From Isoetes taiwanensis (taxonomy: Eukaryota; Streptophyta; Lycopodiopsida; Isoetales; Isoetaceae), in assembly GCA_021234155.1 (NCBI GenBank), contig JAJEKV010000037.1, positions 2,594,631-2,658,630 of the forward strand: DNA of 64,000 bases, in the 5' to 3' direction. Within the stretch, counting starts at the first letter, position 1; each line of letters starts with the position of its first letter. The position numbers and the translations under genes were made by a program. Under the pieces are notes generated by a model. That model was not told the origin of the DNA. It worked only from the letters and a program-made list of their open reading frames with translations, and did not search any database. Below, in pieces: positions 26,501 through 38,900 of this stretch.

Positions 26501-28330
26501 ATTTCATTCTTTTTTTTCTCAAGTATTGCTCAAGATCTTATCGCCATATGATAAATAGAAGCAGAAGTGAACTAAACCGCTCCAAAGGTATAGTCGCCTA
26601 AATATTTTTACCTATATTCATTTCTTTCTATCTACCCTAGTATGATAATTATGTTAGTTGTTATATTATTAAGTTAACGATTCTAAGATTTTAAAAACCA
26701 AAATAAAAAACTTAAAAACTTAAAAACGTGATGCTACCCGTGATGGTATGCAAAAAGCATTTTAACAACATTGATGGTCGATGACTTCGCATGAGTGCAA
26801 TCTAAGGGCTTCGCGAGGATCAAAAGTAAAAGTGTGTGATCGGTTATTTGATACGGCACTTTGACATTGAAGACTACATGAATCTCGCTGACGATCTTTG
26901 GTGAGTTTCTAAATCATCTTCCCGAAAGCCGCAATAGATCCACATATGATATTTCGGATGAGGTGTTTCTGAAGACATGCGAGGTAAGAAGTCAGACCGC
27001 CTATATCATGACCAACATATTATCTTTGACCGCAGGATCCATGAGCACTTTGATGTTGGTGCTATCGCAGTTCTTTGTCTCATGGTGCGGATCGAAAGAG
27101 TTTCTTTTTAACACCATGGTCTTTATGTTCGTATGCTGCAGGTTTCATTGCACTGGTAGCTGTTTCTCCGAATTGCATCCACTTTTATTGAAGGAAGACC
27201 GCACATTCAAGGTTCAAGATACCGGCGTAAAATGTAGATGACACATCAACGCAGTAATATTCCAGCAACCGGAGCCGCAAAATTTGATAAGAGCGAATGC
27301 ATGATTATATGTATTGAGGCCCCAATGATGCATAAACATGCTTATGAAGCGAATCGAGCAGAACGCCCGCGGATGATGTCATCATGTGACAAATTCATTT
27401 GGAGGCACTCATTGTTGTTTAGAGAAGAGATTTTCGCCAAAAGTTCCACCGCGGGTACCATAGAGGAAATCGAATTCCACCAGCAAGCTCTCGAAGTACT
27501 CTTACATTACGGGATCATGTCGAGGAACATAAAGCTCAAACCACAAACATGCGTAATGTTCTAAATGTGGGGAGCCGACCGAAGAGCCAAGGGCATTTGG
27601 TCGAATTTCATCTTCTACCGTTGAGATGGGGCCTCGAAACTACTCGGCATTGGGTCGGACGTAATATGTCTTCCTAGATTTGCGCCAAGTCACGTGGACT
27701 TGAATGACGGCGCCAGCCGTGGCATTTCCTGATGTTTCCAATGTAATTATGAAAGTGTGTCCTATTGGGGTGCAGCGGGCACCCTTTACGCCTACCAAAT
27801 GACGGCGTAGATGAAGCATCAAGAGGATGATGTGGTGGTTGCCCGCTACGTACCGCTGATTTCGACATGTTGCCACCGAAATTTCGCGGATGAGAATGAT
27901 GCGTGGGGTTCCACCTCGGTTGGAATTTTGAATGCGCGAAAACTCGAAAGTGTATTCCACACTCAATTGACATTGAAGGCTGGTAATGATTGGGTCGCCG
28001 TGTTGTTGAGGTCATTTCTACCCGGAAGATCTGAAATTTTGTAACTCGCCATCATAATGCTCATTGGGAAGACGCGGCTATGGGATTTTGTGATTGTCAC
28101 CGAAAAACATTGGGAGCAGAAAGTTCATTCTCGGTTCCTTTGTGCCAAAACAATGCGAACTTCTTTATCAATTTGAACGATGCACTTCTCGCTTAATGCC
28201 TTTGGCATGACAAAATCATCAAAGTCCTGCGCCAAACGATGAAAATGGTTGGTTTGTATTTTACAACCCAGATTTAGTCACGCGACAACTCTATGTGGCA
28301 CTCTCGAGCTCAAGGAATCCTACGCATAAA
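23560..28330 (+). pseudogene. H1 Rep/PIF1-type helicase (Helitron transposase) remnant
   Basis: Helitron transposases join an HUH nickase (Rep) to a superfamily 1B helicase. Pieces seen in order: KYNNIF at about 23,875 in the N-terminal Helitron-like domain; GRPDLFKSL near 24,790, where the family has a PDLF-T-T-NP-W stretch; VIEFQKRGLPHA at about 24,974, the HUH site, whose second His is replaced by Arg; HINVEV at about 25,358 ahead of a damaged tyrosine region; a decayed Walker A near 27,090; IEAPMMHKHAYEA near 27,330, a Walker B with its Asp lost; and RQLYVALS from 28,283, the C-terminal helicase motif. Stops and frameshifts throughout, plus an insertion at 26.1-26.8 kb, make it inactive. 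The family assignment is strong because H2 gives the same motifs in the same order. Confidence 0.88.
26148..26773. mobile_element. hAT-like non-autonomous insertion in H1 helicase
   Basis: H1 and H2 align on both sides of this segment, but H2 lacks it. The insertion is bounded by the 8-bp direct repeat ATGGTCGA (26,140-26,147 and 26,774-26,781), which occurs once at the matching H2 site (about 37,347). The right end, read inward on the minus strand, is CAATGTTGTTAAAATGC; the left end is CGTTGCTTAAAACTCCCGC. An 8-bp target duplication and C-A-N-TGTT-TTAAAA-type termini fit the hAT superfamily. The 626-bp interior is AT-rich and non-coding, as in a MITE. Confidence 0.65.
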
Positions 28331-28339
28331 GGTACTCAT

Positions 28340-29670
28340 TCGTATCTGGTTGATTGAGAGGCAAGCTGCCAGTATCGCCGACCGATCAAGATATACAACA
28401 AATATTGTATACAAAGAACTCCTCTAATTGTGCTTCCACGCTTAAATGTCTTCACTTTGCATTTTTTCATTTATTTCTTTATTTTATTTCTTTTTTCTAT
28501 GTACTTACTTCTACTGGCTTTATCCAGCGCGTGATGGTGCGATTTTGGTTCCTTGGTATGTCTTGGTCATTGTCAACAAGTAGTTGCGCTTTGACGCTTT
28601 AACAAAATATCACCACGCCAAACGCCTGCGTGACAGATATCACGCTACCGTAAAGGTTATTTTGTCGACGTGGCTCTGTAATGCAGCGATTGGAATCCAA
28701 AATACCATGCTCATATGCATGGGCAGCTAAGGGTGGAAATCTCGAGGAGCTTATCATCAAGGATATATTTTGCACCCACGAGGGTCGCCGCTTGGGATGG
28801 GCCCATCCAACTAATTGATGACTTCCTATTTGATCAAGCCTATCCAAGGAATCCGCATTTACTTGATGTGCTTCGAGAGGTGCAGGTGATATTGCGCGCA
28901 TAGCATTCATCTTTGGGTAATGAAGTGTTTGATCAAACCGCAATTATTTGTCTTCTTTTCGTGATGAGAAATCCATACCGCAGACCGGCGAATTGGTGTC
29001 TTAGTAGCAGCTGGAACTCACATGTGCTGGAATATGTACGCGGTAAACCGCTTAGGGTCTACAAATCATTCCTTCCCGAGGCGTGATCCGGATTCCATCA
29101 TACGAGTCTACCTTTCTCGGACGAGTTGTCTCACGGGCTTGATAGTCGCGGAGGACGCCATGGGCGCTCAATCAATGACTCACTCGCATTTAATTTTAAT
29201 TCCTGCAAATTTAAGATAAGCATCTCGTCGAGAAGTGAAGATATCACTTGAGTATCCAACAAAGTACAATATTAGGCCCTTGGTGATGTGCGCCTTTATG
29301 TGGAGATGTATATTTAGAGTTCCATCATGAACTAAAAATTACTGCCAATGAGCTTAGGACAAAATTCTTTGTGGGCTTTGTATTTCTTGTACTCTATTTT
29401 GTCTGCGTACTTCTAATGCGATACGGAGCATGTCTCCGATCCAGTCGTAAATTTTAGTTTTTTTAGGTTGGGGATTTTAACACATTTGTTACAAAAGCAT
29501 TATTTTCTCCGCTGGAAATTCTCGTTGATGGGGCTGCAAGCAGTATGATTGATGACACCGCTGGCTAGATAAATTTCCACAACAAAAATTACAAAAGCAA
29601 ATATTGTCCGGGATTCTTTGCCTATATCAACGTGTATGGACGCGAAGGCCGAAAGTAAAACACATGCCCG
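28340..29670 (+). other. H1 3' region downstream of helicase, conserved in H2
   Basis: This aligns with about 38,910-40,250 of H2 (for example CATATGCATGGG, GATATATTTTGCACC, AAAGTACAATATTAGGCCC). It contains short open frames that I cannot assign. Conserved length and order suggest it is 3' non-coding or accessory Helitron sequence. Confidence 0.5.
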
Positions 29671-29674
29671 AGAT

Positions 29675-30256
29675 ATTAGCCCCAAGAACGCTGTGTCAGT
29701 GGCCGCAAGAATGCTCGACTTTCCGATTGCATCGCCAAGGTAAGCCTTTGGACCTGATTCCTGAAAGCGTTTTGTGAAGCTTATTTGTCATTCGACAAGA
29801 ATGAATCGCGAAATGTCTTGAAGGCGTGATCACTTACCTTGACGCCATATGTTCGTAAGTAAAAGCAAAGGATTGCACTTGCGCTTGCTTCCTCGTAGAT
29901 TTAAGGTATGATTGCACTCTGCGCTGTTTCCTCGTGATTAATATCCACTTTGGCGATGCACTACACATTCAAGGTTCAAGATAATCGATAGATATAGATG
30001 ATATCAACTTGCAATATTTTTAAAAATCGCTTGAGTATTTTTCTTACTGAAACTATGAATGCAAAGTTAATGCATTGATGAGGGCCTGCCGTATGCCAGG
30101 ATAATTTCCATAAATAAAAATAATTACAAAAGCAAATAATGCCCATTCTTCCTGCAAATAACATATGTTGCTGTCGTAAAGTTGCAATATATGGACGAAG
30201 CGGCAGTCAAACACATGCTGTAACATTGTTCAAGCAACGCCGCACACGCTTACTAG
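29675..30256 (+). repeat. Extra partial Helitron 3' units at the end of H1
   Basis: A first 3'-end-like sequence (ATTAGCCCCAAGAACGC) lies at 29,675-29,693. The following 560 bases repeat, in decayed form, part of the helicase Walker A-to-B region (words matching 27,130-27,230 recur at about 29,880-30,000) and the subterminal region (29,590-29,670 recurs at 30,125-30,220). They then end in a second 3' end, GCAACGCCGCACACGCTTA followed by CTAG at 30,253-30,256. This looks like a tandem, internally deleted Helitron copy. Confidence 0.55.
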
Positions 30257-30380
30257 CGCTTCCACGCTACATTAATCGCCGCTATGTTAGGTTAAATTCG
30301 CTACTAACGGATGCCCTTTTTTATGTTAGGGTACACAATATAAAGATTTCACTTCACATTCGATTAAAATTCTAATATAA

Positions 30381-30483
30381 CAAAACCGTTAAAATCTTGC
30401 TTCACACCGTATGGTCACGCCTAGGGTTAAAAATTACCACAATCTAAAACCGTTAAATATTACTCTACACCGATGGTCCCGCC
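30381..30483. repeat. 66-bp tandem repeat, AAAACCGTTAAA unit
   Basis: AAAACCGTTAAA followed by CACACCG and ATGGTC appears twice, from about 30,381 and 30,447. It lies in the stretch between the second and third 3'-end-like sequences of H1. Confidence 0.6.
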
Positions 30484-33400
30484 ATATAAAGTTAAGAGTG
30501 CCAATATAACTAAACAAAGCAAATATTGCTTCATTAATCGCTCTATCACTGCTGTACCGAATTCGTAAATGGAGTTTATGATGGGGTCCCTCTACCCTTA
30601 AAATTTGAAGGAAAAAATTATGGCCCGTTGTTCCTCCGCTAAAATTCTTAACCGCAATCCGGAATACGCTGGTGAACTCCCAGCTTATCTGCAATCGTTA
30701 CTCTTGACCAGGTTTGCTATTTTAACCCCATAATTTTAACGTAATTTTTAGCTAAGCCAACGTGAAGTACGCGAAAGCAATTTTAACTCAATGACTTAAC
30801 GCTGGGCAGAAGGCTCCTACTGGCCAAAAGCTTTTGCCCTTTTCGCACGCCGGTTTTCTTTTCCGCCGCTGATGTTATTGCTTTTTCCGCCAGCGTAAAC
30901 GCTTTTTCCGCCAAACTTCTTCTTCCAACATTTCTCTTCATTTTACCAAGAGTTTACTTTCTCTCTCTTTGGTAAGCACGGCGAATGTTCTTCAAAGTGC
31001 TGTGCTTCCCGAACGCCTATATTTTTGTTCGCTAAATGCATGTTGCAGATTTATTTTGTTTTAAGAGTTGGCTTCTTTCTCCTAATATCCTTCAAAATCA
31101 AACCTCCGACCATATTAGGCCGCTAGATTTCGCGACAAAAGTATCTTCATAGCTTCAAATTTCTTTCTTCCTAAGTTTGCCAAAAGCATATATTCACATA
31201 GGTTTCATTTTTTCTGTGATAGGTGCCCTCACTTCCTGATCTTTAATCGTAACTTCACGATCTCTGGTAACTTCATTCCACATTTTTATTTGATCTTTCG
31301 GCCATTTCTACCTTCTAGCCCATTGTTTGGTTCTGTTTCCAGAGAGATTAGTCTCCTCTTTCGATTTTGTGGACCAAAAGCATTTTTCGCTTTGGTTTTG
31401 ATTTTCCAAAGATCTTCCCCTTCCGCTTCCCTTTGGTCGAAGGCTTCGTTAATGATTTTATTAGTCCGCCGCTAAGGTTTTTCCAGAGGATCATGGTGGG
31501 TACATTTTCTCCTACTTCATGATTTTTTATTTTAGGTTTAAAATGGAGCACATCTCAAACTACATCTCGCTGAAGTCATGGTACAAACCCAGCTGTGGGT
31601 TTTGAAGCCGTCTCTAAGCTAAGCTTTCTCATGATGCACAAAGGTTTATGGAAAAGTTTCTTTTCTTGAAGAGTGTTGTTTTGATAACTGCTACCTAACA
31701 TCCGAAGCCCGTGTCTTTTGTGTGCCCTTTTCCCTAACGAGTTCAAGCAGAGTCATATCTCTGTGCAATGGCAAGGCATTTCAAAACAACATGGCGATTT
31801 TGTCAGGCTTATTTGCAACAACGCTTTTTCCAATTCTTCCGCTAAGCAGCTATAGATGGGCTCATTGTTAAAAGCTTCCGGGATAAGGCTGAGCTTTCAA
31901 ACGGAGCTTCGTGCAAATTTTTCCTCGCACTTTTCCCCGGTCTTCTTCCGATCCGAATTTCTACAAAATTAGTGCTTGAATGATCATCGATCAGCCTTTA
32001 TTGCCATTTCACAAGTGAAGCTCTTAGAGGCCTCCTTTATTTATATGTTTATGTACCATATGCTCGCTACAATTTGCTTCGCCTTTTCTTCATTTTGAAA
32101 GCCAAGGTTCTTTCTTTTGCATATATTCGTATTTCAGGAATTTTAGAAAATAGAGATTGATATGTCCTACTTTGTATGTTCTCGGGTTTATGAACTTTGG
32201 TGTATAAAGTTCTCCTTTTTATTTTTTGCTTTCGACTTTTCGGTTTCAGCTTCATCTGTTTTTTCGGCAAAAGACAAAAAACTCTGGCCGCGGTTCCTAT
32301 TCTATGCGTGATTTTATGATACAAAATGTACATGATGTATGTTTTATGGAAGCGCAAGAAATTACCAGAGTGGAGTTTCTTTACATCTTTGTAATGAAGT
32401 TGAGAAGTGCGTTAATCCCAAGATTTACAAGGTCTCGAATCATTGTAAATCTTCCTTATTTCCAGCCTTCAATGTTTAGGGCAGTTGAATCTCCTTCTTT
32501 CCTTCGGGATGAATGCTAGAATCGCTTTTGGATCGACGATTAGGAGCTCTGACGGGCCCATGCGCCCAAAAAATTCTCTTACATTTGTCGCTTCTTTTCT
32601 ATGTATTGATAGCCTCCTGGTTTGCAAGCAAATAATGTGAATAAACAAATGTATGAACTCGCTACTTAATGTCAATGTTTCTTCAAAACAAATCAATTCT
32701 TCTACTGTACCAAACTCTTCTTCAGCAATAATATCAATCCAATACAGCCATACGAGAATTGGATGGAATTCTTTTTTCATCGCCATACAACTATTCTTCA
32801 CAACCGCGTAATTCCACCATTTCCATATTAAAATCATGCCTCTACCAATCCTCTACATTTTTCTTTAATAAATTTATGTATCTCGTGGCCTCTTTTGACG
32901 CAATATTCTCATCCAGAATCAAATAATCATGGGCTCTTATCCTAGAATATTTTTCCTCTTTGCACATGCCAGTTACTTCTTCATGCTCCGCAGATTAATG
33001 ATTTTCTACACTAAAAGTTTCCGAGGTAAACGCAGCATTTTTTTGATCATGGGCTCTTTTATCCTAGAACGCTTTTTTCTATTTGCAATGTATGGCTTTG
33101 TCTGTAATTGATTTATACTAAATCAATCCTACCCTACACCAATATGCGTGTAGATGTACTGCTCGACTAGATGCTCAACTAGACGCTAGTGCAAACAATT
33201 TGCGAGCTACACATGGTTGATTTGGGTGCTATGATCCACCTGGCTTTCGTTTTTGGCCCTCCCACCACCGATACAACGCGGAATTTAAGGAATGTACAAA
33301 TTGTTGCAAATAACTGCCTAACTATGCTTATGCCGAGGGGGCTCACCGTGATTTATATTTGCAGATAGTGCGGTTTTAGTTGTTTCCACGGCTACTTTAC

Positions 33401-33559
33401 AAAGATCGCCAAGGGCCAAAATCTTAACATCGCCAAAGGTGAGTCATGGATAGGTCCCATCTTAGGTTAACTATCTGAAGTTTAATAATTGCGTGCTGTA
33501 AGCCATACGGGCTTTATCGCTGAATACTTAATCGCATTTAGGTTCCTTTGCAATCATCT

Positions 33560-33880
33560 AAAGGGTAAAAGTAATGTTAGGGTACCCACTTTGAACCTCG
33601 CAAAAGTATTATTATTACACTAGGTATCGCGAATCTGGTACTTTCTCATTTTTATTTTCATTAAAAACTAGTACAAAAGTCCAAAATAAATAAAAGCCGG
33701 CGATCTATTAATATTCAAAGTTAAGATAAAGATAGTGCTAATTGAGCACCAAAATATATATAAAGTTCTAGATGTACCTTTTATTGAGATATTGAAGTAC
33801 CCAAGACTCCTCGGTACCTTTTAGGTAATTTTTGGTCACTAAATAATACTCTTTTAAGGACACAATTCAACATGCTTTTG
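33560..33880. mobile_element. H2-specific insertion of unknown type
   Basis: Relative to H1 (about 22,650), H2 has about 315 extra bases flanked by similar words, TTGCAATCATCTAAA on the left and TTGCATCTCTAAA on the right. The interior is AT-rich and contains GGGTACCC and GGTACC words in inverted arrangement. It may be a small MITE, but clear inverted termini were not defined. Confidence 0.35.
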
Positions 33881-34734
33881 CATCTCTAAATTGTATAGGA
33901 TTGCAACATATCAGATTTGTATGGAAGGCTCCGCCAAAAAAACACGACTGCTGTGGCTAACAACCCGCTACATGACGCTTCACAATGAAAGCAAGTCTCA
34001 AGTAGAAAGAGACGATCGCATCGCCAGACGTTGCAAAGGCTAGAGCTTTGAAATCAGAATTTAACATGGAAGTCAGAGAGAGATCATGATGGTCCTTCAC
34101 CTATGTTGTTCCAATGGAGGGTCGGTCAACAAGCATCTTTACCAAGATCAATCACTACGTTTCCGAAGAGCAAGCAAGCTGAGTGCGTCTTCGCGGATCG
34201 CATCGGGCGTTGAGATGCAAACGCCGTAAAGAAGACACCTACATCTAAAATGATAAAGCGATAGAAGGAACTATTGCACATAGTGTGGGTTCATCCTTCA
34301 CCACATCGGGTTATTGGTATTAGGATGCAAATTGTTTCACTACCGATGAACAAGCAGTGATCAGTGGATGCTGCCCCAATCTACAAGCTTGAATGCTCGC
34401 GGATTTAGCACACCATCTCAGCCTAACTTATTGAAATATCAAGCGAATAACACCACCTAATAGTGAATCCTCCTACATGACACCTCGAATGAGCTAACAA
34501 ATAGAGTAAAGAAAACGCTGTCGCGAAGAAAGGCAAAAAAAGCTTTGGACTCACAATGTCGCGGTTGATAATGATATAGAAATGACAAATATTGGACAAG
34601 TGCCTACGTAGCCAGAGCGTATGCTAATGTTGACCAATGGATCCTCTTTATATGACACCCGGCTGCGAAAGCCAATAGTCAAAGGAGGAAAGGCGGGTCA
34701 ATTCCGCATAAGGCGTGCAAAGCATACACCGCGG

Positions 34735-37700
34735 AGGCTGGATTACATCTACCGCATTAACCTACCAGAGAACGCCGTGTGTGCTTCGCTTTACTAAGAT
34801 AGCACGTGGATTTGCCTCCTCCTCATGACTTTGAAGTAAATATGCATTATAGATGTTTGTATTGTACGCAAATGGATAGAAGAGCTCTCGTTTAAAAAGA
34901 AATGTCGCATGTGAAAATGGAAAGGTTCAACTACTCATTGATTCCTAACCACCACAGAATTATTTGACTCCATACATCGGTGAAATCGCAGATAGTGTAG
35001 GTGATCACTTCAAGACTAACACGTAGAAGTACAATAATATATTCTCATTTTGCCTCAAGCATGGAAACTTGATGAGGCGGTGCAAATGCTATTGGTGGGG
35101 CCTATACCTTTAGGTCACGCCGCATGTGCCATAAGATGGGAACGCCATTGCCACCGCGAAGGCCATCAAGAGCATGCACCGTGACAACATACATCATGGA
35201 TGGTGATGACATGCAAGTTGAATGTAGGATGTCTATTTTGATGGATTGAAACAAGAAATAGTTAGTACATGTGCCCTATGACAGAGCATAATAATCCATT
35301 TGTTAGCATATTTTGAATGCGACAAATTATGCGAATTCATCCAAATCCATATATCCGCTATGAGTACCTTTAAAACGCAAACTCTCGCGGAGGAGGCAAT
35401 ATAATGCCCAACCGCAAAATGAGGTGGCCGCCTTTTAATGCCTATATTGATGATAAGCCCGCAGGATGGCCAGAGGAGATATTATTATACACTCTAAGGA
35501 TGGTGGCTTCTGAAACTTATAGATGCATATCACTCAAAGATATGACCCATTGCACTTTGTTAAAAGCTGCTTCTTCCCTACTCTGCATGTGATGGATGGC
35601 ATTTTAAATAATTTCATGGACGAGTGGTGCAAAGGAGGTAACTATTATGGAATACTCACGTGATATCATCCTCGCTCACGCCGATGTGGGCATGCATCCA
35701 CCCTTCATACGGCTGGCTTCTGGGCTTGTTTCCGAATAAGACGGTGATATGCTTCAAGGAAGATGGAACAAGAAAGGCTGGCTAACTATTGCGTTGAATC
35801 AACACACCCATTCAAAAGACACGTTGCGTATTATGGACTTTGAAGGAGATGCATGCGCTATTGGTCAAAAGTTGTGTTACCATCCTCACATGTGGTGGTG
35901 GAGGTCCTGGTGATACATGACCCAATCCAGATCGATGCTACGTCTATTGTTCACAACATGCAGGCCGGACTTTATAACAATGATCACAATGCCAGAATTT
36001 GGGAAGAGATTAGGGAATTATTATATGGCCAATCGCCAAATGATCAATTTGAGTTATGTTTATGTTCCATATGAAAGTAAAGGAGCCGGTAGATCCTTCC
36101 GGATAACTAACCGAAGTGGTATATTCACGCATAATCGAAAAAGTCTATGTTATCGCAGTTCCAAAGAGAGTTTGCCACGCATACTCACATGGACTATATT
36201 GACTGTACCGGCTGCCCTTCTTCACGTACCGGTAGGTGATTGATCAAACCATTTCCAGCCGAAATACCGATAGCAAAGATGCATATCCCAAATTATATGA
36301 GATTGTCACCATAATATGATGCACGGGCCATGTGGTAATCGATATCCAATAGTCCGTATGCAGGATGGTAAATGTACAAAACGCTATCATCCACGCATTT
36401 TCTCGCATGAGTATCGCATAGCTGTTGACTGACATCCATTGTAATCAAGAAGTGGGATGATGGTCGAAAAGGTGAAAAAGGGATATACATTTAGACAACG
36501 ATGGGTCGCAGTCATACAACCGCGGGGACGCAAGCATCAGTATCATGCCATATCAATGTTGAGGTACCGGGCCAAGGCCGCAATATCTATATAAATATGT
36601 ATACAAAGGGCCGGATATGATCACGTGGAACTTTAGGAAGTACTGAGTGATGGTGCATCTACTTCAGCACTTTCAGACCCACCATATAAACCATGATGAG
36701 GTTGGAGCAATACTTGAATGCACTTTATTTCTCTACCGAGGCATCATGGAGAATCCTCTCATATGAAATACTAAATATTTCTATGTCACTAGGATTACTG
36801 CAGATCTCCCCAATGCAACAAGATGTATACCATCGAGAAGGTATGAGCATGTGATGCGTGATAAGAAGGCGAATAATGGAACAACATTGACAAAGATTTT
36901 TCGAGATGAATGCATCCGGGTAGAGGCTAGGAGGAGGCTACTCCACCTGTTTCATCATGATTTTCCTAAAAGCTTACTCTACCATCAACCCAAATGGGCA
37001 CGGAAGGTCGAGAGAATACCCTAAGTTTCCCACTATTGACGATGTACTTGTTAATCCTTCCGTATGAGAGCCATAATTATTTACTTAATTCCCGCTAATC
37101 TCGATGTGCAATTAGCTCTCCTTGAAGATTTACGCCTCCTTTGACTGGGAGCCAGTACCATATAAAGAAGCTTCGTGATTCTGGCCGCGGGCTGCTCTCT
37201 CGGACGGCTAATGCAGTAATTTTGGCCTCGAAATCTCTTCTAAAGCAGCGTTACGGCATGCCACCACACCATGCATATGTTCGCCATGATATTTCTAAAT
37301 CTCAGCAACCACCTAATCCGCCAGAACTGGGAAGAAGTCAAGCTTTATGGTCGATGACTTCTGCATGAGGCACCTAAGGGCTGCGAGGGATCAAAGTGTG
37401 CAAGTGTGTGGACGTGGTTATTTGATATGGCACTTCTAGACATTGAAGACTACATGAATTCCCGCGGACGATCTTTTGAGAGAGTTTAATTCATTCTTTC
37501 CGAGCGCAATAGATCCATATATGATATTCTCGTGATGAGGTGGCAGCAGGTGCAAGAAGCTGCGGACCGGTTATATCACGAATTGCCAACGATTATCTTT
37601 GACCGCGGTGATATGAGCACGGATGTTGGAAAAAGGACGGTGTTCTTGTCTGGCGGTGCGTGGATCGAAAGAGCTTTTAACACCATGCCGTTCTATGTTC

Positions 37701-38900
37701 GTGCTGTGAGGTTTCATTTGCACTTGCAGCTGTTTCCTCCTCGAATTGCATCCACTTTATTGAAGGGCGGGCGACTGCACATTCAAGCATGTCCAAGAGG
37801 GGATGAGACATCAACGCAAGTAATATTCCAAAGCAAACTGAAATGCAAAATTGATAAGAGCGGCACGTATGATTATATGGGATGAGGCCCCAATGATGAA
37901 GTAAACATGTTTACGGTGCTTTCAACGATAGAACTTCCGCATGATGCGATGTCATGTGACAAATTATTTGGAGGACTCATTGTTGTTTTAGGAGGAGATT
38001 TTCGCCAGTTCCATCTCAGGGTACCATCGAGGAAATCGACCCCCGTACCGCAGTGCTTCCTGAAGTACTCTTTTAAGCATATGTGGGATCATGTCGAGGA
38101 ACATAAGCTCAACACAAACATGCGTAATGGAACAATGGGAGCTGCATCCGAAGAAAAGGCATTTTGCTGACTATCTTCTATCGTTGAGATGGGCTCGAAA
38201 CCACATTCTATTAGCGCCAGCCGTATCGCAATATGCCTTCCCGAAGAGATTTGTGTCAAGTCACAGACTTGAATGATTTTATTTCGCCGTGCATTCTGGA
38301 TGTTTCCACCTAATTCATGAAAGTGTGTCCTATTGGGTGCAAGGGCAATCCTCTTACCACTAAATGACGCATGTAGATGAAGCGCAAATAAGAGGATGAC
38401 AGTGGTGGTTGCCTCGCTAATACCGCTGATTATTACGCGGCTTAATTTGAGCTGCGGGATGAGAATGATGCAGGTCTATCCCGCTGAATTTTGAATGCGC
38501 GAACTCGGAAAGTGGGATACCGCACATCAATGACATTGAAGGTTGCATGATTGCTCGCGTTGTTGAGGCCGGGCCACCCTGAAGCGGACTCTACAATGGA
38601 ACTCGCCATCATAATGCTCATTGGGAAGACGTAAGCATGTGATGCCGATTGTCACCGAAAAATATTTGAGCAAAGAGTGTTCATATTTCAATTCGCTGGT
38701 GCCAAATAATGCTTAACTTCCATTTCAATTTAACGCGATGTACTCGCTATCACCAGCTTTGGCATGACAATCAAATGCAAGTCCCAAAGTGGCCAAAACC
38801 ATGTTTTTGCTGGTTTGTATTCGCTAAGCCTGCAGATTTTTAGTCACTTTTCGACAACTCTATGTGGCACTCTCGGTGAGCTCGGCGAATCCAAGGCATA
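34735..38900 (+). pseudogene. H2 Rep/PIF1-type helicase (Helitron transposase) remnant
   Basis: This is a broken Helitron transposase in the same order as H1, with better motifs. Visible pieces: a Cys/Lys-rich start near 34,895; KPAGWPEEILLYT in the frame from 35,404, in the Helitron-like N-terminal domain; GQSPNDQFEL near 36,030; VYVI at about 36,145 ahead of a damaged HUH site; HINVEVP and then YLYKYVYKG from 36,584, the tyrosine motif (Y-x-x-K-Y type) intact; a decayed Walker A near 37,650; MIIWDEAPMM at 37,869-37,898, an intact Walker B; VVLGGDFRQF with GGDFRQ at 37,991-38,008, helicase motif III; and RQLYVALS at 38,852-38,875. The frame is broken many times between motifs, so no whole protein is made as the sequence stands. 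Confidence 0.9.

Larger units (their letters stand above)
19672..30814 (+). mobile_element. Helitron H1, degraded autonomous type
   Basis: The proposed 5' end is TCTACTTTTTTCCGC at 19,672. It is followed by the same GCTTTTTCCGC-type words that follow the starts of H2, H3 and H4. A long 5' non-coding part (to about 22.5 kb) precedes a broken Rep/helicase gene (23.56-28.33 kb) and a 3' part ending at the degraded hairpin right half AACGCTGGGCAG near 30,799, next to the H2 start. Helitrons move by a rolling-circle mechanism, begin with TC and end with a hairpin plus CTRR. At about 11.1 kb the size fits an autonomous plant Helitron. A hAT-like insertion and extra 3' repeats lengthen it. The 5' limit rests on similarity to the other junctions and is less certain than the coding part. 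Confidence 0.6.
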
